From: Chrysomallon squamiferum
Lineage: Eukaryota > Mollusca > Gastropoda > Neomphalida > Peltospiridae
Assembly (NCBI GenBank): GCA_012295275.1
Contig: CM022665.1
Coordinates: 14,477,976-14,541,975 of the forward strand
Direction: 5' to 3'
DNA length: 64,000 bases
Positions 25,001 to 39,454 of the stretch are shown here, piece after piece; position 1 is the first letter of the stretch; every line of letters begins with the position of its first letter. Position numbers and translations under genes: made by a program. The notes beneath the pieces are model-generated. The model was not told where the DNA came from. It saw nothing but the letters and a program-made list of their open reading frames with translations, and searched no databases.

Positions 25001-26560
25001 TATACTTCATGTTAGAATTAATTCTCCTAGGGCACAAATAGAAATACTTTATTCTTTTATTATTATTTTATTTTTAAATAACTGGAAGCTAAATGTCCCG
25101 AACTATGCATGAACTGACAAATAAGGCTGTCAGTGTCACCAGCAGGGTTACCAGTTTTTAGATAAACAGGATCTATTTTGCTTTTGCTGTTTCTGACATT
25201 ATTAGCAACATGTGAATTTACTAAAATTCAAAAACACACAAAAATAACATTTAAAAATAATCTATGTATGCACTTACATCTTTGTCTTTTCTTTGGTTTC
25301 CTTTCTGACAGAAACTTCCTCTGATTCATGTTTCTTTTTGTGTTTGTGTTTTGACTTTTTAGCTTTCTTTTTATCCCTTTCTTTCTCTGAAGTGAGATAA
25401 AACGGACATGTCTGATATAAATACTCATTTTACTTTTTATAAAATAAATGTTATCTTCAAACATCCCCACAAATTTTATATTGGGTATAATTACTATAAA
25501 TATTATCTGATTTAAAAGTACATACATGAGTGTGGGTGTGCATGTATAGGTCTACAGTGCTTAATGAAATTTAGCTCCTTTTGTTACTATTTATTCATTT
25601 ATTTTTTTAAATTGGTCTATACAATAGCATACATCTATAAAAATCATAATTTTATTAAGGTTGATGGTTTTTACCTAATTTTAACTTTTCACTTTCTTTG
25701 CACAGCATCCTCAGTTTTTTCAACATTGGTTCCTGAATTTCATCCTTTTCTGCATCTCTGAATCAGAAGAAAATGTTATATATAGATATATCACATATAC
25801 ATTTAAATTATTAATAATAAGAAAAATCTGTTAAAACTAGTCAATGTCAACAAACATTAAAAAGACTAGTACTACTACTAATAATAATATAGAAAACACA
25901 CATAATTTATAATACTGGTAACAAAAACATATATAATAGTTTTAAACAGTTTTAAATTATCAAAAATAAAATAAAATAAAATAAAATGAAATAAAGAAAT
26001 ATTAAAATGTTTCAAACCTAGATGTAACTACTTGATCTTGCAGTGACTCATATTCAGCCACTTTCTTCTGCAAATCACTGACGGTTTCAGCTGCTTGGTA
26101 ACCGAAACTTTCATTCTTAAGCCAATCGAGTGACTTAGCTGGAAGAAAAAACCGATTAATATGTATTAGAACAGAAGAAAGAAAGAAATCTAAATAAACT
26201 TATTTTCACATACATTGTGTCAGGATATTTTAATATATAAGAATTAGAATTTAAAGCAATTTAATTTGTTTTTGTTTTAAAAGTTATTATTTAGATTAAA
26301 AATTCAGCTGTAAATGTAACTCATTTTTGTTTTCTCCGATAATACATCAGTAACGGCGATACAACATTCCATTACAAATCTTTATTTTCATGTTACGCAG
26401 ACACTTCGTTCATCTACATCAATCACTAAAATACTTCTAATCTAAAAAAAATACTTTGTTCAGTAGATGATGTTGCTGTTGGCAAACATCCAGCAGACGG
26501 AAAAAGTGGGAAAACAGGTTGAACATTTGGATGATCATTGTTTTCACTGGGCGCATCCAT
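19029..26560 (-). CDS. NRDE2: NRDE2 homologue, nuclear RNA-interference/exosome regulator
   Basis: Nuclear protein that in animals binds the exosome helicase MTR4 and restrains nuclear RNA decay; in worms it acts in nuclear RNAi. Minus-strand exons, 5' to 3': 26560-26455, 26138-26018, 25757-25675, 25386-25278, 24868-23862, 23603-23346, 22886-22504, 22209-21126, 20764-20643, 19901-19830, 19226-19029. Phases agree and give 1180 aa (human about 1164). Residues 104-139 are lysine-rich (nuclear signal). About 160-200 (ERKRDKILWTYGCL, HIARFR) match the MTR4-binding region. HAT-like helical repeats follow (for example SLWMEFIKFQD). Residues about 523-545 carry FWDSSVPRFGEPGAQGW, the family's most recognisable block. 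CPLLWRLYIQFE, KGIFYRSLQQCPWAK and VDLMMEKEIRIQIP match the C-terminus. The end of exon 8 is the least certain: an alternative donor (TTAA|GTAATG) in the same phase would remove a few residues. Confidence 0.95.
20515..20640 (-). pseudogene. Intronic copy of the NRDE2 C-terminal coding tail
   Basis: Directly after the donor of exon 9 (20643), the minus strand encodes DIHFTSEPSAAS, then TAESVQKETPDDKTDS. The true terminal exon encodes DILLTSEPAAPI, then TKSVNEETADDHTES. The likeness covers about 30 codons and continues weakly into the sequence beyond the true stop. The copy is not in frame with exon 9: reading through the donor gives a stop after 20 codons. It looks like a duplicated terminal-exon piece, now a pseudo-exon. 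Use as an alternative last exon through one of its internal AG sites cannot be excluded. Confidence 0.65.
22440..22496 (-). mobile_element. Possible DNA-transposon end fragment
   Basis: Read on the minus strand this starts CAGTGGTGGATACAGGATTT and continues to a GGGTGGG stretch. A similar string starts CAGTGGCAGATCCATACATT at 39707 on the plus strand and also runs into a GGGTGGGGG stretch. Two related copies starting with CAGTGG-GGAT-like ends suggest a dispersed DNA-transposon terminus. No transposase is present. Confidence 0.35.
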
Positions 26561-26587
26561 TACTTGTTTGTTCGTATTGTATATTTT

Positions 26588-26594
26588 ACTTCCG
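26588..26594 (-). promoter_or_regulatory. NRDE2: ETS-like motif upstream of NRDE2
   Basis: CGGAAGT on the minus strand, about 28 bases upstream of the NRDE2 start codon. ETS-type CGGAAGT sites are common at start sites of housekeeping genes. A single motif is weak evidence. Confidence 0.3.
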
Positions 26595-26613
26595 TTTTGA
26601 GCACTATGACAAT

Positions 26614-26621
26614 TAATAAAA

Positions 26622-26664
<43 letters not shown>

Positions 26665-26681
26665 AATAAAATAAAATAAAT
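26614..26681. repeat. (AAAT)n microsatellite
   Basis: About 15 units of AAAT/AAATA lie immediately upstream of the NRDE2 5' end. Confidence 0.9.
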
Positions 26682-27432
26682 CAACTGAAATATACTTAAC
26701 AACATCACATTTTCAACATCATTTGGTGTCATTCAACTGTTTTTAATACAAATGTTTACTCCATTTTATGGAATACTATTAAGGATCAATAGCAAGAGAT
26801 CGTTTATAAACATACCTTCCTATAGGCAGACCTATTATCAACATCTAAAGGATCTACCTAAAAATACAAAATATTACTGTATGTCTGATAAATAAACCGA
26901 GTGTCATTTAAATAAAATACAACGTCGGATAAATATTTAGTTTATTTTGATTAATAATTTACTATAAAGATAAACATATCAAATGTTACTAATTAATTAA
27001 TAAATCAATTATCTCTGCGTCTCACATTAATTTGATGTAGCAGTACATAGCAATAGATATCATTATGCATATAGCAGTATTTAAATTACGTCTGTAAGAA
27101 AAAACCCACACCGATGTTACATTTTTCACCTTTACTTTTACTATTAAATTATGTCTTTTTAGATACTTTAATTGGGATTTACCAAACGTGCACGTGCGTG
27201 TGTGTTATAAAAGTACATAGCAATTAAATGTCATAACTCAAAGTAATTTAAACTTTTTTTTATTATTATTAAAGACTAGATATCTAATTATTATTTAGCA
27301 TAGTTATACACTAATCAGGCATGACTTCTTTCTCTACGTGTTTATACTTGTTTAGTTTATATAGCGATGAAATAATGGGTTCTCAGACTGATAATCGTCT
27401 TGTGTTTCCATGAAATACATTTTATATATATA

Positions 27433-27463
<31 letters not shown>

Positions 27464-28100
27464 TTTAAATCGTATATTGGTAAATATACTTGTAATTGCG
27501 TTTTACAGGTTCGCCAGTATACATTGCCGTCAGTTCTGAAAAACTAATGACAAACAAACAGGCAATGCGCTACTAATGGGACACTGACTCGTCAGCAAAT
27601 ACTCAGGATAGTTGTGAAGCGGAACACGAAGTCTAATTAATTATAATATATGATCGTGAACTGCTTTTTTCTGCCAGCAGGAAACCATTCAAATAAGCAG
27701 TCGCTACAGATCAGACACCTGTTAGGCTTTTATAGTAAACAGTCGTGCCTTATTTTATATTTTTTCAGTATAATGACATTGTAATTTAATTTTATTCCCG
27801 TTTACTTCAGTCAGTTATCATTTACAAGTCGAGAACGAGTTGCTCATGGGTATCTTAATTACGTCCGTTTTGAAAACTGTCATGCTCAAACTGTCACATA
27901 CAGAACTAACTAATACTAGGTTTTTAAAAACGTTTCCGTTTTTCACATTACACGTCATTTCAAAGAAACAGCGAATTTCAGCATTAGCACCAAAATATTA
28001 CCTGTACACGTGTTAAGCGAATTTTAATTTATGACTTGTATTAATGGTTATTTAACTAATTATTCTTTATTAATAATTTAATTATATTTAGTAATGCATA

Positions 28101-28147
<47 letters not shown>

Positions 28148-28418
28148 TTGCATACGTATAAAAATATGTATTCCACAGCAGTGTAATTTCTACCACAGCA
28201 GCTATGTACATAAAAATAATGTAAAAACTACTAGAAGTACATATCTAATAGTTAATTTTTCGAAAATAAATCAAGAATGTCACAAAATATCTACATACTC
28301 TTTATTTGTATACTAATTTAATTAATCCACTAATGTGTTCAGAAAAATCCATTAATTCATTATTCGATAATAATAATAATAATAAATAAATAAATAAATA
28401 AACATTTTCAACCCCAAT

Positions 28419-28532
<114 letters not shown>

Positions 28533-29429
28533 CAGAGATGAAGTATTTAATAGGAATAAACGGGAAAACTTAGCTGCTGCCTCTGTTCTTTTCTGTCAGT
28601 AATTATCAATCGATAAAACCAAATAATGACAATAATTATGATATTTGATGGATTTCGTTCATCATCAAGTCTTTGATCGATATATGATGGGTCAGTCCAC
28701 TGACCTGAAAAGCTGCGAACCTTCAAGTGGAAGAAAAAGGACATGCTTAATTTAAGACGCAGTCAACACATTTTTAATATCCGGTTGTGTTACGTCAGTC
28801 ATATGGGTAGGGACTATAGAGACCACTGAAAAGGAAAACCTTATGTACTTTGTTTGTTGTTGTTGTTGTTTTCTGTTAGCAGCAAGATTTCTTTTTTATG
28901 AGCTGCCTTCAAAAGAAAGGAAATATAATATTAAAAATAAAGACCACAGGCCTGTTAATCAGCATCTGCACATAATATCTGAAAAGAAAGAAATATATAG
29001 TTACATAAATCAACTGAATTAATGCGTAACATTTCGTTATCTGTTCCCATACAGTACCAAAAATAAGTTATATTTTCATTTACTGAAGTCAGACGACAAC
29101 CGCAAAGATCTCGAATTGTTATTCAAATATAGAGCCTTCCGAATCTCATTATCTGCTTTTATTATATTTCGTCACTTCAGATGACTCCGATAACATTTTG
29201 TAAGTCTTTGTGTTCAAATTGTTTTCTAAACTCGTATTTGATTTCTTGTTTGACTTGGCAAGAAAAAAGAGGTTGGCGTCTGGTCTAGATTTCTGAAATA
29301 TATATATATCACTGATAATTTCAGCTCATTTAACACATTATAATACTCTTCAAAACCTTTTTTGTTTGTTTTTGTTTTGTTATTAATGTATGATCTTGAC
29401 TGAATATAAAGAAATGCCAAACATGTTTT

Positions 29430-29551
<122 letters not shown>

Positions 29552-29728
29552 TGAATAGTTTATTTGTAGAATAGCTATTTAGACAATTTATCACTTGTAA
29601 TAAAAATCCTTTACTAGTGGATGCCAGTGATTTTACAACTAATTAGGTATGTCATCCTGAAGCATTGGTTAATGATTATCAGTGCATAAAACTCGATTTT
29701 TGCAAAAATAGATCTAAGCCATTTAATG

Positions 29729-29732
29729 TGTG

Positions 29733-29775
<43 letters not shown>
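29729..29775. repeat. (GT)n microsatellite
   Basis: About 23 GT units with a TAT interruption at the start. Confidence 0.9.
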
Positions 29776-29777
<2 letters not shown>

Positions 29778-29939
29778 CGAATACTGTCGGATCATTTTCT
29801 GAGATCTGTACAGTGTGAAAGCATTAAAAATATATTGTATCTTGTCATTGTTTCGCAGACCAATTTTGGTCACGGTAACCTAATACGTTTCCAGTAAAAC
29901 AACACCAGTAACATTTCCGTTCATTTAAATCCCGCCATC

Positions 29940-30300
29940 ATAAACAACGGACCCAAACAACCACTGCGTATAGAATGAAACAGTACCGCGGGACAAAGCA
30001 GAACAATAATCGAACAACTCGTGTCAATCATAAAAGATCTAAGTTCGATCGGATTGGCCAGGCTGTGTGCGAGACAATCAACAAAAGACGTGATTACGCT
30101 CAGGTAATGCGTAAATACTAGCCAAGCATTTATGCATCACCCAAAATAATAACAATAATGAAAATAAAACACAGACCGCGTTTATTTCTTGTTCTATACA
30201 GTTGTCTGTGTGTATGCTTCGGCGTGCTCGTTGCAATGACGACCGAACAGAGGTATCCAGCGTAACGTTTTCGTTACTGAATTCTTGTGCTTAAAAACTG
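29940..30300 (+). promoter_or_regulatory. CpG-richer 5' region of the CH-SAM gene
   Basis: This stretch and the following first exon are visibly richer in CG dinucleotides than surrounding DNA (for example ACCGCGGGAC, GATCGGATTGG, GTGCTCGTTGC). An inverted CCAAT box (GATTGG) occurs near 30050. It probably contains the promoter and 5' UTR, but no TATA box or start site can be fixed. Confidence 0.35.
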
Positions 30301-31340
30301 ATGTTTGTAACGCCACAGAAGGCGCGCGACGACAAAGGTACTGACGGTAGAGAAGATAAAACATCGACGACCACGACAACACTACAGCCTCGCAAGTGTT
30401 GGATAGGAGATTCGCATCCGTGGCCGCCTGATGTTCCGATTTTGACTAAGGGAAGGGTAAGTGCCTCTGGGTCAGGATCTGCGCGGCCTGGGAGAAGAGT
30501 ACCCACCCCGGTGCGGCAGGCAATCAGTGGAGAATGGGCGCTGAAAGAGTGTGAGGTAAATATCTATATTTTTCTTTCTTTTTTTTTCTTTTCTTTTTTC
30601 TTTTTCTTTTTTTTTCAAAATTCTTTATAACACACCTAACAAACATTAATATTAAGTGTTATTTGATACCTGTCAAACACAAATTTTGTTTATTTATCTA
30701 TTTATTTATTTAAATCTCTTCAATCTTCATTTGTACTTTGCATTTTGATATGCGTGAGTCTGTGCAAATATTTTTGTTCATATTTAGCACTGGGAAGCAA
30801 TACTCAATACTATGACTGAAGTTTATATAACTTCGAAAATCTAACCTGCTACTTATAATTATGTTAATTCTTGTTGAGAAGTCATATTTCTTTCACGTTT
30901 CTTTTGTGACATGCAAGTCACACAATTATTTATGAAATGATTTATTCACCTTCTCGCAGGCTGTCATAGCGGGTGTTATGTTTGTAAATTAAACCTTAGT
31001 ACATGCAACCTATGTTCATGCATGTCATTTCTGTGTCTGCAGTGTAAACTAAGCTGGTTTGGGGAACACTGAGAAGAAAACGAAATATTACCTGTCCTTT
31101 TTAAAACGCTGACTGTTTTACAACATTAACTTTTGACCTCTCAAAACATCAAGATGTCGAAACATTACAAGGGGTTAACATTTGAGCTAGTAACACGCAG
31201 CTGCCGTTGCCCTTACCGTGTCAAAGAAATGAAATTGCAAAACAGATAATAATCTGAATAGGTCAAGACAAAAACGTAATGTTGATTGTAACTGTAGTGT
31301 GTATTCCTTGGTATTCCTCAGTTATTTGGTAATGGGGGAC

Positions 31341-31410
<70 letters not shown>

Positions 31411-32443
31411 CACCACCACCACCAAGAAACAAACAATAATAACAATAATAACAATGACAATAATGATTATGATGATGATTATGATGATGATCAACTTAAC
31501 ATAGTTATAATTACAGGAGTAGTATAGATACTGCTAGTTATATCAGTGGTTATATTCGTGGTGGTTATGGTAGTAGTTGTTACAGCAGTAGTAATGGCTA
31601 TCACTGCTGCAGTAAAAACAGCATAAACAACAGAAGTAGTAGTGTTGATGGATATTATAGTGGTGGTTGTAATAATAGTCACAGTGGTGACTGTGCTGGT
31701 TTTAGTAATATAAGTCGTATTTTTAGTAGTAGTAGCAACAGCAGTGGTTGTTGTAGTAACTTTAATAGTAAGTGTAGTAGTATTTGTAATAGTATTTGTA
31801 GTAATAGTTGTACTAATAGTATTAGTATTAGTAGGAGTGGTGGTTGTAGTAGTAGTAGTAACAGTATCAGTACTAGCAGTGGTAATAACAGTGTTGGTAG
31901 CATTAGTAGTAATATCAATATCAGTAGTAGTAAATATTGTTATTGTTGTTGTAACAGTAGTAGTTGTAGCAACAATTACTGGTTGTAGCAGAAAAATATA
32001 AGAACAAGAACAATAATAACTCGGAGACGTAAGTCTTAAGAGATGGTCTTATTTGATAATGATGTATGATTATAAGGTCCTGCGTGTAATAAATAAGTCT
32101 CAGATTTAATACAGTTTGTATCGAAACTAGTTCAAATGTCACTATCTATATATAATCTATACAAGCGATGTATTATCTATGCATGCTGTGAATTGCTGTG
32201 AAATGCCTCAGATTAAATCTTAAGTCGACATTCCAAAACTCTGTTGTAATATCTCGTACTATTATATATACTGTTATCTCGTGCACCGCGGTAAGTAAGC
32301 AGTGTATCGTCTGAACAAAATGAACAACTGAAGCGGATATTGTTTGCTAAATAGTTAATGGCGTGGTCAGAAAAGATTTAATGGGTGGGGAGTAGATCGG
32401 CTGCTTCTTTATATATCTTTACTTTTATTTATTTTATTTTATT

Positions 32444-32491
<48 letters not shown>

Positions 32492-34926
32492 TTAAATAAA
32501 GAAAAAAGTTTTTGGTAAAATAAGAAACAAAATATCTCGCATTTGTACAGAAGATATTTAAAATCTGTTTAAAATTATTTGTTTGCATTTCTTTCGGTTG
32601 TTGTTATCATTATTGTTGTTGCTGTTATTATTATTGTTATTATTATTTTTATTATTATTATTTTTATTATTTATGTTATTACTGTTATTATTATTGTTAT
32701 AATTAGTAGTAGTAATAGGAATAGTAGCAGTAGTAGTAGTTGTAAAAATAGTAGCAGAAGCAACAGCAACTGCAGTAACAGAGTAGTAATCGTAGTTGTT
32801 GTTGTTGCTGTGGTGATAGCCGTAGTAGTAGTAGTATTTATTTATTTATTTATATTATTCGGTTATATATATTTATCTATTTATTGTTATAACATTATGA
32901 TTTTATATATAAATAGTTAGGTCCTCACATCCAGTTCCTTATTTAAAGTCTGTATTTCACAGACAGATCTTTTGCCGGAGTAAGCAATATGCATTAATCA
33001 CTCTACATAAAATTAGCCAATACAAAGCAATGAAAATAGAAAGAAGATAAATTTTATTTAACGACGCACTCATTTTAAGCAAGGAAGGCATTAAGTGCAT
33101 TGTAACAATGGCTAACGAGTTATTAATTAATTAAGACTAATAAAAATCTCTCTGTACAAATTAGAGATTAACATATGAAAACTAATATCGTCTTGATTAT
33201 CTTGCTCTGACCAGAGCATTAATTTTATCCATCGGGGCAACCAAAATGTATTTTACATTCAACAGACAGAGCAGCTGGAAACAGCAAGGTTTTGCGTCCA
33301 TAGCGGTTGCGTTTGTATCTAAGTAAATTAAATATTAATACCTACCAAATCGTAACTAGTTCGCGCCTGTTAAAATATTCCGCACAAAATGAACCGGTAA
33401 GTGTTCGTCTGCTGCTCAGAGGAAAACCTAATAGTTTGCATGCAGTTTGGTATTTATATTGTAATTATTTATAAGTGTATAAATGATTCAATAAATAAAT
33501 GCAGTAAATCGCACATTAATAAGAAGATGTTACAGTGGAGATTACAACGTTTTTTTGTTGTTTTTTTTTTCTTTTTTGACTTGTACGTTCAGTAAATTGG
33601 AAATTTGCGTGAATATGATTTAATTCGAAATAAACTAAACTAACAAACAAGTCAGTAAACAAAGAAACAAATCAGAAAACAAAACAAAACAAAACAAACA
33701 AACAAACAAATAAATAAATATACCAGAAAAACAAAACAAAAACAAAATATAAATTCTTAAATGTCTTTTCCGTTCAATTTTCAAGAATGAGATTCATTCT
33801 AGCTTAAATACTGAAAACAAGTCGGAAGCGGGATCGATACCTTTGCAGTGACACATGGTGATATTATTCCTTTCTAATGAGTAATTCCATTAACGATAAC
33901 TAACGATAGTAAAATGAAATTTGCAGTCTGTGTATTATAAACAATGGGGAAGCAATAACGTTGTGGTTAAGTGATTGAGTTCATGTTACTGAATGTATAA
34001 ATACAGCGCGCGCGCGCGTGTGTGTGTGTGTGTGTTATATTATTATTATTACACATTATATATTATATATTAAGGGAATGTCTGTGAATGGACCAGCAGT
34101 ATGCCTATTTACAAATATTTATAAATTTGATTTGCATGCTGTGGAAATATTCGACAAAAAGATTGTTATAAAATAATGGTATGCATGGTCATAAAAGTTA
34201 TTTCTGACAACAGAAATGAATGTTCTTTACGACTAATAAATTTATTTTTTCGTTATTTATTTATTTATTTACTAATTTAATTAAATCACACACACAAACT
34301 TAATTATGTTTTGACTGTGATATAACAACAACAACAACAACAACAACAACAATAATAATAATAATAATAATAATAATGCTGCAATAAATTAATTTCAGTA
34401 AGTAGTTCATGTATTACATCATGGAATCTTTAGATAAGAAAAAAAAAATTATTTTCAAGTTATGTTTAGTATTTCTCATTTCACTGTATTCGCTAGTTTC
34501 AAGAATTAGAACCGTTGGTCTTTGTTTTTAAACCGAAAATCCATTCACACGTTTGTTTTGTAGTACAGATCGGAGACAAGAAGTCTACGTAGATACGTTT
34601 TCAGTCATTTCGTCTGAACATGACTACGCATTCACCAACTGTATTCATAACTACAGTTCTTTTTTGTACGTGGGAGATTCGGCAGTGTATGGTTCAAAGG
34701 TTTATGGTAGGCCATTCAGAGGGCATGTCTTCTCTTCGCCTGTTTTTCTACTCTTTTTTTTTTTTTTTTGTTTCAGTACAGAACACTAGTTAAAATTAAT
34801 ATCTTATCTGTTCAAGAATCATAAAAAAGGTGATGAACTCGTTGTGGAGATTATAATTTCAAAATAATTTATTAGTGAAGTAATTATTCGTTTCTTATTA
34901 TCTGTTATCATTATTTATTTATTTAC

Positions 34927-34966
<40 letters not shown>

Positions 34967-37040
34967 CATTATTATCATTTGGTCATTTATTATTAATAAA
35001 TAAAATAAACTCCCACTAACGCACGCTGTCAGACATATATATAAACAAGTATTTTAATTTGATTATGTGTATTTGTTTCTTGACTTGCATACGAATTTGC
35101 TTGTGCATATGTATTTATGTTAGTATGTGTATGTGTAATATATGAATATATATATACATATATGTCAGTAAATGCCTGTATATGTAAGTGTGTGTGTATG
35201 TCTCGGAAGCTAGGTCATTCTGTGTGAAGGATTTTTCACATTCCTTTTCCTGTTTCAAGAAACGACCCCACCTACTGAAATAGCACCTGTATGTAATATA
35301 TATTACATTAACTGAAGCAGGTAACACGGTACACTCGAGTCACTGGCATTAATGTTCTTTTCGATTTTTCCACAATGGATTAGTTTTAAAAAAAAGAAAA
35401 AATATTTCAAAAGTTCTCTTCATAATTCATTTAACACGACTGACTTCGGAATTTCTCATTTGTGACCTGAACTAAACAAATATTGATTTTAACCAGTCAC
35501 TGCAGTGACAGAGCATATCACTCGGATCTTTCAAACGAAATATTCTACGGAACATTAAACGAAAAAGGCAGGTTAATAAAAAGTGCTCGGTTTGTTTTGT
35601 CGGTTTTTATGGCATATTTTTCACTTATCAGATTTGAAGAGACGATTAAGATATGGTCAAATCGTTTTCGACATTAAAAACAGGATTAAGAAATCGACGG
35701 TAATAACTCAACGAGACCAAAACAGCGCCTTTGTGAGCTGTGTACAACCTTCTGGTACAGCGTACGACTTCTGTTTGTGTTCGTGAATAAACGGGGCTCG
35801 TTTTAAGGCCACCCGTTTATTTAGCTGTTGTTACGGAACCCGTATTTGTAAGCGTTGTGAGGTATCGTGTTACATACACGTCGGGGCATGTCAGCGGATT
35901 TATCGGGTAAGTGTATACCTGAATAAACTTCACCTGTAGAAGTTGTATCGACCTCGATGTAATAGGATAACAATACTGACGCGCTATATCTTGTTTTTAA
36001 TTCGTTGTTTGAAAAAGACAGGAGACAAAATTCCCGATTATTGGGGTACATTAATGCATCTGGGAGCCCTGTTTTAACGATGACGGTGAAGTTTAATTTC
36101 CTCGTATGTTAAAGAGAGCGAATCGTCTGGCGGTGTATAACTAATCGTGTACTGGTGTGTATATTTAGAGTTGTGTATTTTCTTGTGTATATATTGTTGT
36201 GTAGTCTATTTTGTATCATTGTGTTCAGCGTGAACCAAGAATACAAATGTAACCACAAAGGTAACCGACCAGATGCTGGGATACTTTCTGAATCATCCAC
36301 AACACTGGTTGTATAGCTCATGTGTTGATATGTGTATATAGTTGTTATAAGTGCATTGTTGTGCATTACAGGGCAAAACTGGGGTGATTTATGTGTATCA
36401 AATAGTATTTTAGAAGTTTACAAAAATCGTATACATAATTCAAAAACATTTTATGTTGGGGAATTGGCTCTTGCATTTGCTGTAAAATTTGTAACCTGTA
36501 TTTATAGCCTTTGTTATTCACGTATTACTGTGCATAGCATATCCAGCATTAATTCTTGAATTTACATTTTACAAGAAAACGTTTTTTGGAAAAATTATCT
36601 ATTGCAGTAGCTATATGTTCATCATGTATTAATTAATTATAGAGCCTAACAGCCGTTTTATACATCTTTTATTGCCAGCTGCGGATACCAATGACAGTAA
36701 TAACATCTATAATAAAGTTCACAAACGTGATCTACATTTTACAAGAAAAATTTTCTTCGACGAATTATTTATTGCACTAGGTGTATAGTCTATCAAGTAG
36801 TAATGACTTTCATAGTTAAAGTTGTTACACATATTCTATTGTGTTTGACGGATACCAGTGACAATAATAACAAACGTTATAACAAATTTTTCGAGTGCGA
36901 ATTATGTGTATCAATAGCTGCATGGTCTATCAAGTATTAATTTTATTATCCTCATTGTTGTTATACATCTTTTTCTGTGTACAGCGGACACCAGTGAAAA
37001 CAAATTAAGCAATAGTAACTTGTATTAAAAAAGAATATAC

Positions 37041-37098
<58 letters not shown>

Positions 37099-37570
37099 CA
37101 AAAAAACGAAGAAGAAGAATAAACTCTTTTACAACGTGACCTACACGTTACAAGGAAACCTTTCTTGGACAAATTATCTATTGCAGTAGGTGTGCATTCC
37201 ATCACGTATTAATAAATTATATACTTGTTATATATTTATATACTGTTCTATTATTTTTGCTGTGTATAGCTGATACTAGTGACAATAATAACGTCTATAA
37301 AAGACTTTACAAATGTGTTACAGGAACATACTACCTGGGCGAATGAACTGCTACAGAAAAACAAATACCCGCTGATTGGAGACTTACGTAAAGGTCTAGC
37401 TGATGGTGTTACTTTAGTCACACTCACAGAGCTAACAAGTAAGTGATTTGTACTATCCTTTACCTGTTATGTCTTCTTACTTACTTACCTAATTAATTAA
37501 CGATATCTATATCTGTATATAAAAGCATATATATATATATGTATATACACACACTCTCATATATATAGTT

Positions 37571-37618
<48 letters not shown>

Positions 37619-39422
37619 GTATATGTATGTATGTGTTTATGTATGTCTTTGTGTGTGTGTATAGGTGTTTGTGTGTTTACATATATGAGTGTCTTTATGT
37701 GTGCATGCGTGTGGATCTATATAGGTAAATATATATTCATGTGCTTACATTCCTAATATATTTGTCTCTCTGATATATATTTCTCGTTGTAGGTGTATGC
37801 ATCGTAGTTTATCGTAGTATTACTAAAAACCAAATTTTTTACACAATAACCTTATATTCAGTGCATTCATTTTAAGAGTAAAAACATATCTAGTGTTATG
37901 TCAGTTCTGCTTGTTTATTAGTTTAATAATTTTTAATTTTTTTAATTTTTTTAAACTGTATGGAAATACTGAGAAAATGTACTTTGTTTCCTTGTCATTA
38001 TTCTGATGATCTTTTCCCATTTTGTCCGTTATCATCATCATCATCATCTTCTTCTTTTTCTTCATGTATCCGTATTTTTATTTGTCTGTTAACCAGATTT
38101 AAAGTAAATTATGTTTGACTAGTGTGGAGGGACGTTTCAAGTTAAATGTCACAGCCAGGATTCTCAAGTTCTTAAATGTTTTTTTTTTTTTTTTTTTTTA
38201 AAATAAAGTAAAAACTTGAAACTCGTAGATTGAAAGGTTGAGGTAAAAAAAAAAAAAAAAAAAAAAAAAAATGGAAGAAAAAGAAAAGGAAAACAATAAT
38301 AATAATAAAAAACCGTTAACACTGAGAAATTTTTTTAAATTTTGTTTTATAACTAATGGCACATTTCTTTATATGTTTTTCTTTCACTTGATTTAAGTAA
38401 GTATTATTAATTGTTCATTTCATACACTATTCTTAGCAATATTAGTCTTGGTTTCAGTGTTAAATTTGAAGGAATGTTTTAAACAAGAATTTATGTAGTT
38501 CATATACATATTTGTTTGACTGTAACAATAAAATTAATTATAAAGAAAGAAAATAAGTTTTTCATAGATAAATGTTTGCGTCTGTTTTGTGTTACGTGCA
38601 TTTCTTAAACGCTGATGTGTAAGAAATATCAATACGGTGAAGAAGTAACTAGAGACGGACAACAATAAATTGTATGTTAATTTATTAACACGTGAAGAAT
38701 CACATAAAATAATGTTATAGTATGTACATCGTTTAGTCTACAAAGTCAAAATAAAAAAAAAAAAAATAACAACAACAACAACAACAACATTAACATAAAT
38801 AAATAAATTAAATGAAAAATGAAAACGAAGAGAAAGAAGTTCATAAACAAATCCCAGGTAAATAAATAAATAAATAAATAAATAAACAAATAAATAAATA
38901 AATAATAACGAAAACAGCAATAACAACAAAAACAAACAAACAAAGGAAACCAAAAATAATAATAACGTGAATATGGTATTGGAAATAATGTTATATTTGG
39001 TGCAAGCTATCCAATCACTAAGTCGCTTTTCGCTCGTCTTAATATCGAGCAGACGTCACGTAATGAGGATATGGTCGCAGTTGTGTCTATTAGTCTTACA
39101 GAACGATTACTAGTTACACACTTGAGATGACAAAGACTTAAGCTGTTTGTGGTATAACTGGAATGGCGTGAGCTTTTTATAATACGCAGGATGTTTGGTC
39201 TGTTTAAATAAGTGTACAGGAGATAGTGCTGAAACAGATTTATATTTCGTGTTTATCTATGTGTGTCTGAACGTATGGCTTAAATGTTATTATATTTTTA
39301 TATTAATATTTTTATATTATATTATATTATATTATTGTTATATTACGTTATATTTATTATTATCATTATCGTCGTCGTCATCATCATCATCATCATTATA
39401 ATTATTATTCATTTTTATTATT

Positions 39423-39454
<32 letters not shown>

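Noticed and set aside
31500-32000. Long Val/Ile/Leu-rich open frames on both strands
   Set aside because: They arise from the degenerate GTA/GTT triplet tract; both strands are open for the same reason and no domain or start context is seen.
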